Under the pieces are notes generated by a model that was given only the letters and a program-made list of their open reading frames with translations, did not search any database and was not told where the DNA came from. Positions 42,744-53,732 of a DNA stretch of 64,000 nucleotides are shown here, in pieces. The stretch covers positions 1 through 64,000 of the forward strand of contig VLTN01000093.1 of assembly GCA_008330645.1 (NCBI GenBank). Direction: 5' to 3'. Both the position numbers and the translations under genes were made by a program. Each line of letters starts with the position of its first letter. Within the stretch, counting starts at the first letter, position 1. Origin of the DNA: Cafeteria roenbergensis. Lineage: Eukaryota > Sar > Bigyra > Bicosoecida > Cafeteriaceae.

Positions 42744-44880
42744 ATGGCAGCTGCTGAACCCGCGGCCACCGCAGCGCCCGTCGCCGCCGAGCCGGCACCT
42801 GCCGTTTCCGGCGCCGGCGAGGCCGATGTGCCCGGCGCCAAGCCCAAGGAGCTCTCCAAGAAGGAGCTTCGCAAGCTCGAGCGCGAGCGCAAGGCCATGG
42901 AAGCTGCGGAGGCCAAGGCCGCCGAGGATGCCGCCAACTTCAAGTTCTACGGCGACTTCCCCCTGAACCAGTCCAGGGAGGTCACGGACCGCGTGTGGAC
43001 CCGGTGAGAACACTTGCGCCAGTCGCTCTGCTGGGAAAAGTGGCCGCTTTGCGGCGGACCTGGCGCCTTGCCCTGGCCAGGGATGGCGCGTGCGCCGCGC
43101 CCAAGCGGGTCGCGACAAAGCCTCCGCGGTGTGGGCGGCGGAGTGGGGCAGAGGTTCCTTCTTGGTCCCGACCGAAACTCGCGTTGGCTGGGCTGGCGGA
43201 ACGGTCGGAGGCAAGGGCAATCAGAATGGTGGGCAGCGCCTCTCCCCCAACCCGGCGGACACTTGCGCGCGCACGGGCGGGGCTTGAGTTGGAGGAATAT
43301 TTTGGGGGGCTGGCTGCCTTGTGGGCCGCGGCCTTGCTGGGGCACTGCGCGTGTCCCGAGCCGCCTGCTCGATTCGGAGACCTGCACTCGCCACACTTGC
43401 CCCGAATCGTGTCCGCGCCCGCTCCCCCGACTCCCGCAGCCTCGCCGAGCTCACCCCCGCCCTCGTCGGCAAGTCCGTCCTCGTGCGCGCCCGCTTGCAC
43501 AAGTCCTCTGGCAAGGGCAAGATCGCCTTCGTCGTGCTGCGCCAGGCGCTCGAGACGGCGCAGGTCGTCATCGAGTCCAGCGACACGCTGCCCAAGGCCA
43601 TGATCAAGTTCGCCACCAAGATCCCGCGCGAGTCCATCGTTGACATCGCGGGCGTCGTCCGCGCCGTGGAGCCGGCCGTCAGCTGCACCCAGTCCGACGT
43701 TGAGATCGTGGCCACCTCCGTGCACGTGGTCAGCCGCGCGCTCTCCGAGTGCCCCTTCACGGTGGAGAACGCCATGCGCCCCGGGGAGGTGGCCGACGAG
43801 GAGGAGGCCGCCGAGGGCGCTACCGCCGAGGGGTCCGCCGCCGCCGCCGCCGCCAGCGCCGGTGAGGAGGGCTCGTCCTCCGGGCTGGTGTCGCAGGTGG
43901 TGCGCCTGAACAACCGCTGGATCGACATGAGGACCCTGGCCAACCAGGCAATCTTCCGCCTCTCCAGCGGCGTCTGCACCCTGTTCCGCGAGGCGCTTCT
44001 CGCAAAGGGCTTCGTTGAGATCCAGACCCCCAAGCTCCTCGCCGGCGCCTCCGAGGGCGGTTCCGAGGTGTTCACCACCACCTACTTCGGCAAGCCCGCC
44101 TGCCTCGCGCAGAGCCCCCAGCTGTACAAGCAGATGGCGGCGGCCTGCTCCGACCTCGAGCGCGTGTTCGAGATCGGCCCCGTCTTCCGCGCCGAAAACA
44201 GCCAGACCCACCGCCACCTCTGCGAGTTCCACGGCCTCGACATGGAGATGACCTTCAACGACCACTACCACGAGGTGCTCGACGTCTTCAGCGACCTCTT
44301 TTGCTCCATCTTCGAGGGCCTCCAGACCCGCTTCGCGCGCGAGATCGCCGCCGTCAAGTCCCAGTACCCCCACGAGGACTTCAAGTGGTCCAACCCGGCC
44401 CTGCGCCTCACCTTTGCCGAGGGCGTCGCCCTGCTGAAGGCCAACGGATACCCCGACAAGGACCCGCTCTCCGACCTGACCACCGCCGAGGAGCGCACGC
44501 TCGGCGCCCTCGTCAAGGCCAAGTACGACACCGACTTCTTCATCCTCGACAAGTTCCCCATGGCCGTCCGCCCCTTCTACACCATGCAGGACCCCGCCAA
44601 CCCCGACCTCTCCAACAGCTACGACTTCTTCATGCGCGGCGAGGAGATCCTCTCCGGCGCCCAGCGCGTGCATGACCCGGCCATGATCGCCGCCCAGGCG
44701 GAGGGCAAGGGCATCCCCCTCCCCGGCATCCAGTCCTACATCGACGCATTCAAGCACGGTGCCTTCCCCCACGGCGGCGGCGGCGTCGGCCTCGAGCGCG
44801 TCGTCATGCTCTTCCTCGGGCTCAACGACATTCGCAAGGCCGCAATGTACCCCCGTGACCCGCGCCGCCTCACCCCCTAG
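42744..44880 (+). CDS. DARS1: Aspartyl-tRNA synthetase, cytosolic type
   Basis: Two exons, 42744-43003 and 43440-44880, encoding 566 residues; donor GTGAGA, acceptor CGCAG, phase 2 (Arg). The Lys/Glu-rich N-terminal helix (KKELRKLERERKAMEAAEAK) is the eukaryotic appendix. The OB-fold anticodon domain follows (VGKSVLVRARLH). The class II core shows motif 2 (FRAENSQTHRHLCEFHGLD) and motif 3 (GVGLERVVMLFLGL), plus AVRPFYTMQDP and SYDFFMRGEEILSGAQR. It ends YPRDPRRLTP, as cytosolic AspRS does. An Ala/Glu-rich insert (about residues 205-235) interrupts the link after the OB fold. It charges tRNA-Asp with Asp. Confidence 0.95.
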
Positions 44881-45501
44881 GCGGCCGGCGCCGCCGGCGC
44901 ACCGGCAGGCCGCATAGCCTCGCTGGTCGCCCCGCCCTCCCCCCTAGCCTCCGTCCATCGTCGTCAGCGGACGAGGCCGGCTCCGCCGCGCCCGCCCCCG
45001 CCCCCCGCGTGTGTCTTCGTATCAGGCGCACAGCGCGCCCGCAGTCGCCTCCCAATCACGGCTCTGTCGCCGCGGCACCAGCGCGCTCACACAACCCGGC
45101 CGCCGCGCCGTAAACCTGGTTCGACACTCGCTGCACGCGCGTCGGGCTGGTTTCTCCCCCGGCCGCTAGGAGGGGGGGCAGCTGCACCACGGCCGGCCGC
45201 CCCACCGCCCAAGCCAACACACAGCTCGCACATACACCGTCACGCAGCTGCCGCCCTGTCACACCGTCCGCACCCAACAGAGCAGGGCCAGAGCAGGGCC
45301 AGAGCAAGGCCAGAGCAGGGCCAGAGCAGGGCCAGAGCAGGGCCAGAGCAGGGCCAGAGCAAGGCCAGAGCAGGGCCAGAGCAAGGCCAGAGCAGGGCCA
45401 GAGCAGGGCCAGAGCAGGGCCAGAGCAGGGCCAGAGCAAGGCCAGAGCAGGGCCAGAGCAAGGCCAGAGCAGGGCCAGAGCAGGGCCAGAGCAAATGCTC
45501 C
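44881..45501. other. Convergent spacer between AspRS and VPS16
   Basis: The left half is GC-rich without a supported gene; the right half is an 11-bp minisatellite that stops 14 bp from the VPS16 stop codon. Confidence 0.6.
45279..45487. repeat. 11-bp minisatellite, 19 copies
   Basis: 209 bp of perfectly phased tandem copies of AGAGCAGGGCC with an interspersed variant AGAGCAAGGCC. No unit length change is visible. All frames are open across it, giving spurious LLWPCSGPALA-type peptides on the minus strand. Confidence 0.97.
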
Positions 45502-48500
45502 TCACCTGCCGGATGCAGCGAGCGCCTCGAGCTTGGCGCGCGCCTCTGTGCCTGACCCGCGCATCCCCATCGCCTGGAGCGCTTCGATGGCCGCCGCGGC
45601 CGTCCCGATGCGCCGCGCGGTCTCCGCCGCGTCGTCCCAAGCCTCGCACTCGCACTGCAGCCGCAGCCGCTCCGGCGGGTCCTCCACCTTGGGGCACACC
45701 CGCTTCGCTTGCGCCATGGCCCGGGGCCTCGCGTCCAAAAACGCCCGCACAAAGGGCGCGTAACCGACGGGGGAACGTTTCGCCGCCAGGGCCGCCAGCT
45801 CGTCAAAGGCCCTCGCCGCGGCCAGCGCCTCGATGCGCAGGTACCAGAATCGTGAGTCCGGCACCTTGAGGCGCGCTGCGAGCGCCTTGGCCCGATCGCT
45901 GCCGTCGCCCTCGAGCCGAAGCAGCTCCAGCAGCGTGTCGGCCAGCGAGCGGCCGACGAAGCGCATGGGGGCGTCGAAGCTCTGCTCCAGCTTCACCTGC
46001 GCCGACAGCAGCTCCATCTGATTCTGCACCGCGGTTCGAAGCCCCGTCAGGCTGCGGTCGCCGCCGTCAATGCCTCGCGTCAAAATCGCAACGGCGTTGC
46101 CCAGCTCGCGAAGCCGCCTCGAGAACCGGGTTTCGCGTCCCGCCAGGCGAAGGCTCTCCTGCGCTGCCCGGCGAAACCGCCCGGCCCCCTCCAGCAGCTG
46201 CTGCAGCATCACGGGGTCGTCCTCCGAGAGCTGTTCCTCGGCCATGGCCAGCGCCTGTGGTCGGCCGGACAGCAGGGCGAAGAGTCGCTCCTTCCCGGCG
46301 CCTTCGGCGGCAGAGCTTCCTTCCGAATCAGCGGCTCTGCCCGAAGCGCCTGCGGCGGCCCCGTCCTCCGCCATCCCCCCGGCAGTCACTGCCCCCTCGT
46401 CGCCGCCGTCGTCGGCGTCGTCGAGGGCCGTGCCGGCTCTGCCAGCGCCCTCGAATCCGACGTCGTTGTTGACCGCGAGTCGCTCACGCAGCTGAGCGAC
46501 GGTGAGCGACACCAGGCCGAGGTCCGCCCCCCGGAGGGCGGCGTCGAGCGCGGCCGCGCCCTCCCGCATCTGCAGCAGCAGCGGCACCTTGCGACGCAGG
46601 CGCGGCTCCAGCCGGAGAAGGCTCCGCGCGATGTGGGCGCGGCCGGAGGCGTGTGCGGCGGCTGCCACGTCCGCGAAGGATACGCCGGGCTCTGCCTGCA
46701 GGCGCTGCGACACGACCTGCAGCGTGGCCGCCTCCTCGTCCGGCCGGCACTTGGCCACCTTGGCGGCCGCCCAGTGCTCCAGCACGCGCCGCGTCGGCAG
46801 CCCCATGCACTGGCAGACTCGCAGGGCCGCGTCGTGCTGGAGCTGCTGGCTGAGCCTGTCGGCGGCGGCGGCGGGGGTGAGGACCTCGAGCTGGAAGGCG
46901 GTCATGGCACAGCCCACGGCGGGGCGGCGCAGCGCGTTGAGCACGCGGATGCGCCTGCACACGGCGCTGAGCGACGCGGGGGAGGATCCCGCGTCGCTAG
47001 CCCGGGTCCCAAAGTAGGCGGCTGCCAGGAGACGCTGCTGGACCACCCGCGAGTGCTCCTCCTCCGCCGCGGCGAGGCACTGGTCCACGGCGGCGGAAAG
47101 TTCCCCCGCCCGCTGCAGCGACTGCACGGCCTCCATGGCCGACGCGTCGCGCGTGTCGAACAGCTCCGCCGCGTTGACGAGGCGCGCCCCGGGCTGGGAC
47201 ATGTCCAGCCGGGCCCAGCGAGAGTCCTCCACCACCATGGCCAAGAAGTCGTGGTGGTCGGCTGTGAGCACGCGCAAGCCGTCTCCCTCGCTCAGCACGG
47301 CGGAGGGCTTGGCGTAGCGCCAGCCGCAGCAGCTGCCGTCCTGCCCGACGATGAGGATGCCCCAGCCGTCCCAGTGCAGGGCGATACCGTCCTCGTCCCC
47401 GAGCCAGGCGAGCGTGGTCGGGGGCGGGGTGCGGCCGACGTCCCCGCCAGGGGACGATAGGCCGGCCCCGCCCGCCGCCCCCGCCAGGTCGGCGAGCAGA
47501 TCCGCGACCTCCACCACCAGCAGCGGCTCCGTCAGCGCGGACCGGTACACGCGCAGCTGCGACCCGCAGAGCAGCGCGACGGACCGCCCGTCAGGCGAAA
47601 CCGCCATGCGGTCGGCCACGGCGGGGAGACCCGAGAAGCCGGACACGGCGCGCACGGGGTCGCAACCGTCCTCCGACACCACCACCAGCGCGGGGCTGCT
47701 CAGGTCTGAGGTGGCCAGGATGACGTCAACGGGGGCGTCGCCCTCGAAGTCCAGCAGAGCCATGCTGGCGGGGGGCCGGCCGTCGAGCATGCAGGGCATC
47801 GGGTGCGTGCAGCGCTGCCCGGGGGCGTCGGAGTCGAGGTCCCCGCAGATGACCAGCTTGAGCGCTGACACCGTGACGGTGGCGCCGTCCGGGGCGTCCG
47901 GGTCGTCGGAGGGCACCTCCTCCTCACAGAGCAGCAGAGCCGCTAGGCCGCGTCTTCCCACTTCAGCCATCACGACGGAACCGGCTCTGCTCCTGCCGCC
48001 GCCCAGCAGCGCCCCCAGGTCCGCGGGGCCGCTCCCCGGGGCGCCGCCCGCCGGGCCCCCCACAGAGGCGCAGGTGGAGCCTGGCAGCGAAAACGACACG
48101 CGGAGGCGCTCGCCCAGCGGCGAGAACAGGTCGACCGCGCCGTCGGAGCGCACCACCACCACGCGGCAGCCGTTGGTGATGCCCGCCGTCACCAGCCGCC
48201 CGCCCGACGAGGGAGGGTCGATCACAGCGAGACGCATGCCCGCGCCGTTGTACACGCGCACGGCGTCGTGGCGCGTGCCGGTTCCGCCCATGACCGAGAA
48301 CGCGCCGCGCTGGGGCGCTACCACGATGGGCCCGCCGCAAGGCGCAGCGCGCACGATGTGAGACCCCAGGTCAGGCTCCTTCCTGCGGAGCGCGACACAA
48401 GTCAAAAGCACGCGCGAGCGCGCGCGCGCCGGCGCGAACACACACATTCGCATGGACGGGTCGCTGTCGAGGCAGGGGGCGAGGGCGGGCAGCCGCCACG

Positions 48501-48804
48501 GCGGCTGCCCACGCACTCTCAAAAGCGCTCGCCGGTGCCCTCAGGTGCAACAAGGCATGATGCCGCCGCGCAGCCGGACGAGCCGAAGCCAGAGCGCGCT
48601 GCCTCACCACACCATGTCAAACATGCGCCACCTGCGCATGTAGAATGTGTCCGTGATGCGCTTCCAGTCCATCACGTCGTCCGTGGTGACCACCTCAGCC
48701 GGCGCCAAGTCCAAGGAGGATTCGTCGTCGCCGTGCTCGCCCAGGCTCTCTGCGGACGGAGCGTCCGGCAGCCCGGAGAGGACGATCGGGGCCATGTCCG
48801 CCAT
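45502..48804 (-). CDS. VPS16: VPS16, core subunit of HOPS/CORVET
   Basis: Two exons, 48804-48608 and 48382-45502, encoding about 1025 residues (human VPS16 is about 840). Exon 1 ends DTFYMRRWRMFDMVW, matching the family start FYRKYELYxMDW; the splice (GTGAGG / CGCAG, phase 2) gives VWKEPDLGSHIV, then APCGGPIVV. The first half is a beta-propeller (VRVYNGAGMRLAV, CRVVVVRSDGAVDLF). The helical Vps16_C part follows, with LKVPDSRFWYLRIEALA and SPVGYAPFVRAFLDARPRAMAQAKRV. Extra length comes from Ala/Gly/Asp-rich loops near 46320-46450. It scaffolds vacuolar and endosomal tethering with VPS33. The stop codon overlaps a possible donor site (AG-GTGAGG). Confidence 0.88.
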
Positions 48805-49397
48805 GGCGCCTGCTGGTGGCGTCGGCCGGGGGCGCCGCGTGCGCGGCTGCGGCCCCCAAGCCGATTTCAGCTTTGCCGGCTGGCGTGGGCTCCATCTCTC
48901 CGGCGCGGCAGAGCCAGATTGTTGTGCAAGCCCAGCGCGCCCTCTCCGTGCCGGCCCGTCGCGGCAGTGGCGCGGCCTCAGCAGCAGGAGGCTATGGGGC
49001 CATGTGTGGCTCGGCTGTGACTCGGTTGCGGGGACGAGAGGGCGTGTTAGGGTGGCGAGGTGGCTGTGCTGCTGCGGGCAGCGGGCGAGCGCGTCGGCGA
49101 CGGCCTTTCGGCGAGCAGCACGCCGAGTCGAAGGGGCGCTCAACAGCAGGGATGGGGTGGGGTGCCAGCGGTGGGGGATTGCGAGGCGGAGCAGCGCACG
49201 TGGCGCGTCGAGAACCCCGCTTTCGGGGCCAGGGCAGGGAGTTTGCGGAGCGGCGCCGCAGTCCGGTGGCTCGTTCGCTCTGGGCGCTGCTTGCCGTGGC
49301 TCTGTGCAGGGCAGCCGGATGCCAGCCTGCGCTCTGCACGCGCGGGGGTGCGGGCAGGCTGCTTTGCAGGGCACATCTCCAAATCTGACTGCGATCG
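48805..49397. promoter_or_regulatory. Divergent spacer, VPS16 / small spliced gene
   Basis: 593 bp of GC-rich sequence; no gene or repeat recognised. It should contain the VPS16 promoter. Confidence 0.4.
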
Positions 49398-50276
49398 ATG
49401 AGAGTGTCAGCGAGACTATTGCAAGCAGGTGAGCCGCCGCCCCGCGCCGCAGCCGGCAAGCACGGACACAACGGGCGCTCAGAACCGGCGGACGGAGAGG
49501 GGGCGGGGAGCCGTGCCTGCCCGGCGGCGAGGCTTCCAGGGTGATTCCACACCTCCGGCAGTTGCAGCTGGCGCAGCGGTCCGCGTTGGCGGGCTCAGCC
49601 GCGACAGCCCGGCCGCAGCCCGAGCCAGGCCGGGCCCACCGCTTGCCGAGGAGCAGTGCCCGCGTGTTGGGGCCGCCAGGCCGGTATGGTCCCGGCGCGG
49701 CCCGCGTTGGGATCCATTCCGGCGAATGGAAGCCTTGCGACGGCTCTTGCCGCGCCAACTGCAACCGGTCGCGCGCCCGAACAATCCCGCCCCCGCCACC
49801 GAGACGGACAACGCTTCCCTCTCCGCCATCCTTAAATCCGTGCCGTTCGCCGCTCGCCGCAGCTGAGAGCGCCTCGGGCGCCGGGGCATCGCGGGCCTTC
49901 TGGGCTCGACCGAGCTCCTACATCGTGAGCCGGCGCCTTCCCCCCGCAGCGCAGCGCCGCGCCGCGCCTCCCCCCGCCCGGTCTGCCCCTCGGAAGGCGT
50001 GCGACTGAGCCATTGCCCTTTGCGTCGGCATGCCGTGCCGTCCCGAGCTGCCAGCCGCGGCAACCTGTTCGTGTTCTCGGTTCCGGCTTCGCGCGACCGC
50101 AGCTCCTGGCGCTGATGGGCGGGTCTGCGTACGTGCTCGCCGCCCGCGGCCCCATGCGCGCCGAGCCGAGCGAGGTCGACAAGGAGGTCTTCAGCGACAA
50201 GTCGCCTAGCGTGTACGAGGCCACCTGGGCGCGAGACCACACCACGGTGGTCCGCCCGCCGAGCGACCGCGCCTGA
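49398..50276 (+). CDS. Putative small single-helix mitochondrial-type protein (three exons)
   Basis: Predicted exons: 49398-49428, 49863-49924 and 50103-50276, encoding 88 residues. Both donors are GTGAGC, both acceptors CGCAG, and phases (1, then 0) match. The product starts MRVSARLLQAAESASG and RAFWARPS, an Arg/Ser/Ala leader without acid. One helix follows (YILLALMGGSAYVLAARGP), then a charged tail (AEPSEVDKEVFSDKSPSVYE). This has the shape of a small respiratory-complex or inner-membrane subunit, but I recognise no family. The exons are far shorter than open-frame finders report. The case rests on splice consensus and a sensible joined product; transcript evidence would decide. Confidence 0.45.
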
Positions 50277-50600
50277 ATTCGACTCTGCCAGCGCGAATTG
50301 TCTGTTTTTTGCCGGCTGAATGCCAGCCATGACCCGGAATGCCGCTTTGCCTCCCGATTGAGTGATGGGCCCTCTGGAGCGCGCCTGCCAATGTTGACAA
50401 GGTCTGGCTGCGCGCCCCCCGCGCCCGACGGTCCGATCGAATCACGCCCACGGCGGCGCACGCAGCAGAGCCATGCGGAGATGCGAACTCAACGTGGCAA
50501 CGCATCTCGTCGCCACGCACGGGCGGCTGCAGCCCTCGTTAAACGCCGGTTCGGGCACCCCGCCGCCGCCGGGCAGCGCAGGTGGCCGCTGCGAGGGATC
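50277..50600. other. Spacer upstream of MFSD4-like gene
   Basis: 324 bp; the transporter frame stays open through it, with in-frame ATGs at about 50391 and 50478, but the peptide is Arg/Pro-rich and unlike the family. Part may be 3' UTR of the small gene before it. Confidence 0.4.
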
Positions 50601-52424
50601 ATGAAGGCGGGACGATGGCTGCTCGTGGCGGCGTACTGCGCGTCCTTCGTCGGCCTGGGTCTGTGCATTGCGGCGCTCGGGCCGGCGCTGCTGCCCCTGG
50701 CGACCCAGTCGGGCACCACCGTTGCGGGAATGGCACCTGTGTTCGTTGCGCGGAGCGCGGGGTACCTATCGGGGAGCCTCAGCGGGCCCCTGTTTGACAT
50801 GCCGTGGTGGGACGGTGACGGGCTCATCGCCGCTTCACTTGTACTTGCGGGCATTGGCGCTGCGCTGCTCCCGGTAGCCACCGCCGTGGGGTCGCAGGCC
50901 GTCCTGGCCGCCATGCAGGGCGTTGGCATGGGCTTCCTCGACACTGGCGCCAACGTGATGACCCTGCAACACTTCCGCAACGAGGGCGGCGAGCCAGACC
51001 CAGCGTCAGGCATGGCCCTCCAAGCCCTGCACGCTTCGTTCGCCATCGGGGCGATCCTCGCCCCGCTCCTTGTCGGAGGGGGCGGCGACCGGTGGCAGTG
51101 GGGCCTTCTTGGTATCGGCTTGTACTGCGCTGCGCTGGGCGTGGGCATGGCGGTTTGGCGAGCGCACGCGTGCCTCCGTTTCCGCGCGGCAGCCACGGCT
51201 CGGGCCATCGAAGGCCCCGCGAGTGGCACCGATGTCGCGTCGCCGACCGCATCCGCGTCTGGCGTGGCCGCTGCGCCTGCGGTCGACGCGCGAGCAGCCG
51301 GCCCGCGCGCCGCCTCGGCCGGCACCGGAGCCGCGCCCGGCGATGAGACGAGCCCAGCGCCGGCTCCAGCGACCGCAGCGCCAGCCTCCACCGCAGGCGG
51401 CGCCGTGGCGCCGGGGGGCGACTTCACTCTGCCGCACGGCGGGGAGCTGGCATCCGCTCAGACTGCCGAGGCGCGCACCCACGGCGCGACGCCGCTCCCG
51501 GAGGAGACAGCGTCCGGAGCACTGTGCTGCGGCCGCATGGGCGCAGGGGCGGCCCTCGTGCTGTCCACGGCCGCGCTGCTGGGCCTCTACGTGGGCTGCG
51601 AGGCTTCCTACGGCGGCCTGCTCGTCGCATACTGCGTGCAGGCCGTGGGCCTCTCGGAGCCCACCGCCGCCGACATCACAGCGGCGTACTGGGGCGCGAT
51701 CGCCGTGGGGCGGGTGGGCGGCGTGTTCATGGCGCGGGGGCTTTCTGCGCGGTTCATGATCACGTGCGCCGTGGCGCTGAGCTGTCTGGCAGCGTCTGGC
51801 CTGGTCGTGACCGACACGCTCGGCCTCGGCAACACGGCGAGCGGCGGCGGCGGAGCCGGCGGGGCCGTGGAGGTCGCCCTGTGGGTGCTTGTTCCCTGCC
51901 TCGGGCTAGGCTTCAGCATCATTTTTCCGTCCGCCATCGCCCTAGCCGAGTCCTTCGGACCGCTGGCGGGGTGGCAGGCCACTGCGATGGTCATCGGCGC
52001 CGCCATCGGGGAGGCATCCGTGCCGCCCGTGGTGGCCGCGCTCTTCGGCCCAACGGACACTGCGGCAGCGGCTGCCAGCGGGTCGGTGAGCGGCTCGTCT
52101 CTGCCCATCGCGGTGGTGGCATGCTGCGCCGGCATCGTGCTCTTCCTGTGGGCTGAGATCAGCGCCGGCACGCGGGTGGCCGGCCGGCGGAGCAAGACCA
52201 AGGGCCTCCCGGCGGCGACGAGCGAAGCGCCTGGCAGCGATGACGACGAGGAGGGCGCGGCGACGCCGGGCGCGGGGCTGTCCGCGGGCGAGGTCGAGCT
52301 GGCTCCCTCACAAGGTGGCAGCGCCGCCGGCGACGCTGGCAGTGCCGCCGGCGACGCTGCCGGGCAAGGCGCTCCGGCCCCCGGCCCGGCCGCGGAGCCC
52401 AGCATCACCGGTGCTTCCGTGTGA
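50601..52424 (+). CDS. MFSD4/NaGLT1-like MFS transporter
   Basis: A single exon of 607 residues. The ATG at 50601 is chosen because helix 1 follows at once (MKAGRWLLVAAYCASFVGLG). GMGFLDTGANV and ALQALHASFAIGAILAPLL match the helix 4-5 region of the MFSD4 / sodium-dependent glucose transporter 1 family. A loop of about 130 residues, Ala/Pro/Thr-rich, divides the two six-helix halves. The second half has GRVGGVFMARG and LGFSIIFPSAIALAE. The tail is acidic and Ala/Gly-rich with a repeated SAAGDAG unit. Sugar transport is a family-level suggestion only. The gene is convergent with the SLC49-like gene. Confidence 0.65.
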   Translation: MKAGRWLLVAAYCASFVGLGLCIAALGPALLPLATQSGTTVAGMAPVFVARSAGYLSGSLSGPLFDMPWWDGDGLIAASLVLAGIGAALLPVATAVGSQAVLAAMQGVGMGFLDTGANVMTLQHFRNEGGEPDPASGMALQALHASFAIGAILAPLLVGGGGDRWQWGLLGIGLYCAALGVGMAVWRAHACLRFRAAATARAIEGPASGTDVASPTASASGVAAAPAVDARAAGPRAASAGTGAAPGDETSPAPAPATAAPASTAGGAVAPGGDFTLPHGGELASAQTAEARTHGATPLPEETASGALCCGRMGAGAALVLSTAALLGLYVGCEASYGGLLVAYCVQAVGLSEPTAADITAAYWGAIAVGRVGGVFMARGLSARFMITCAVALSCLAASGLVVTDTLGLGNTASGGGGAGGAVEVALWVLVPCLGLGFSIIFPSAIALAESFGPLAGWQATAMVIGAAIGEASVPPVVAALFGPTDTAAAAASGSVSGSSLPIAVVACCAGIVLFLWAEISAGTRVAGRRSKTKGLPAATSEAPGSDDDEEGAATPGAGLSAGEVELAPSQGGSAAGDAGSAAGDAAGQGAPAPGPAAEPSITGASV

Positions 52425-52759
52425 CGCGGCTTCGAGCCGCCAGCCGCTTCCGCCCAGCTTTCGGCAACTGGACCACGTGCCACCAGGAGCGCGTGCGACA
52501 TTGCACGGTTCGGCACTCTCTGAGTGTGCATCGGCGGCAGCGGGCCGGTGGGCCGTCGAACAGCGCACAGCGTCGCCTTTGCGTGGCTCGACCTCCGTTC
52601 AGCCCGCCCACACTCTGCCTGTCCCCCAGCCCCCCATCGCAACGGGCCCCGAATCAGAAACGCAAAACTAACACCCACTCACACACTCGTGCACTCGCAT
52701 GAAGATACGCCATCGGCTGACCGCAGGCAGTCGCGCCCTCGTCGCGTGCCCTTCGCGCC
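52425..52759. other. Convergent spacer between two MFS genes
   Basis: 335 bp with both 3' ends. It contains a CACTCACACACTCG-rich patch (52672-52702) but no clear tandem repeat and no gene. Confidence 0.5.
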
Positions 52760-53696
52760 TCAGAGCACCTGGATCGAGTCATAGAGCGGGCTCACGTCCA
52801 CGCGCTTCACTGCGGCCGCGCCAGCCGCGTCCAGGTCGATTGCCTTGCGCCTTCCGCGCTCTTTCCACAGCGCAAACACGACGACAAACACGGCCACGGC
52901 CCCCGCCATGGTCCAGTTCATCCACGCCGTCGACCCGGAGCCGATTGGCACCGCCAGGAAGGCCAAACAACAGATGTTGTTCACCAGCGCAAGCACGGCC
53001 CCCACGCTGCCCTCGTCCGCCTCGCCGAACACGGCCTCGACCGAGGCCTCGTACATGAGCGGGATCATGGCATTGACGCAGAACCCGCCCACCGTTGCGG
53101 TGAGGAACAAGAGCCATTCGGGGTGCGGCAGCGCGGTCGAGCGCGGAGCCGTCGGCTGGCACGAGAGCGCAAACACCACAAATGCGGCCGTTGCCACTGT
53201 CAGCAGTGCAAGCAGCATTGGCCGCACGCTGCCGACCCTCGAGTGTACGAAGCCCACCGCCAGCCCGCCGACCGCGCCGCTCATGGTGGCGCTGAACCCG
53301 ATCCAGCCGGCCACCGACTCTGACACGTGGACGGACCGCAGGTTGATTGAGAGCAGGGGGCCCCAGCCGCTGTATATGCCGGCGCTAGCAGCATACCCCG
53401 CCGCCAGCACTGCAAAGTCAAAGTTGAACAGCAGAGCCCGAAGCCTGCTCAGCCAGCCGCAGGCGCCGGTCGGGTGATCCTTCGCAGCCCCGCGGGCGCC
53501 TTCGGGGTCGGCGCCGATCGCCGAGGCAGGTCCGGCGGCCGCGCGCGCACCGGCGCTCCTCCTCCCCTTCGCGCCCCCGCCCACATGCGCCGCCGCCACC
53601 GCCTCATCCTCCTCCTCCTCCTCCGCCGCCGCCGCCGCCGCCTCTGCCTCCTCGTCATCCAGCTGGGGTGGCAGCAGCGGAGAAGCAAGCTCGCCG

Positions 53697-53732
<36 letters not shown>

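Noticed and set aside
41009-42943. 644-codon minus-strand frame
   Set aside because: Antisense to the spliced MFS transporter and running into the AspRS first exon.
42982-44772. 596-codon minus-strand frame
   Set aside because: Antisense to AspRS, whose motifs are unambiguous on the plus strand.
45110-45135. tRNA T-arm-like GGTTCGA
   Set aside because: No matching acceptor, D or anticodon arms nearby.
45240-45806. LLWPCSGPALA repeat protein on the minus strand
   Set aside because: Translation of the 11-bp minisatellite; it also overlaps the VPS16 coding end in another frame.
49724-49866. Presequence-like open frame MEALRRLLPRQLQ
   Set aside because: It stops without a usable donor, and lies in an intron of the better-supported three-exon microgene model.
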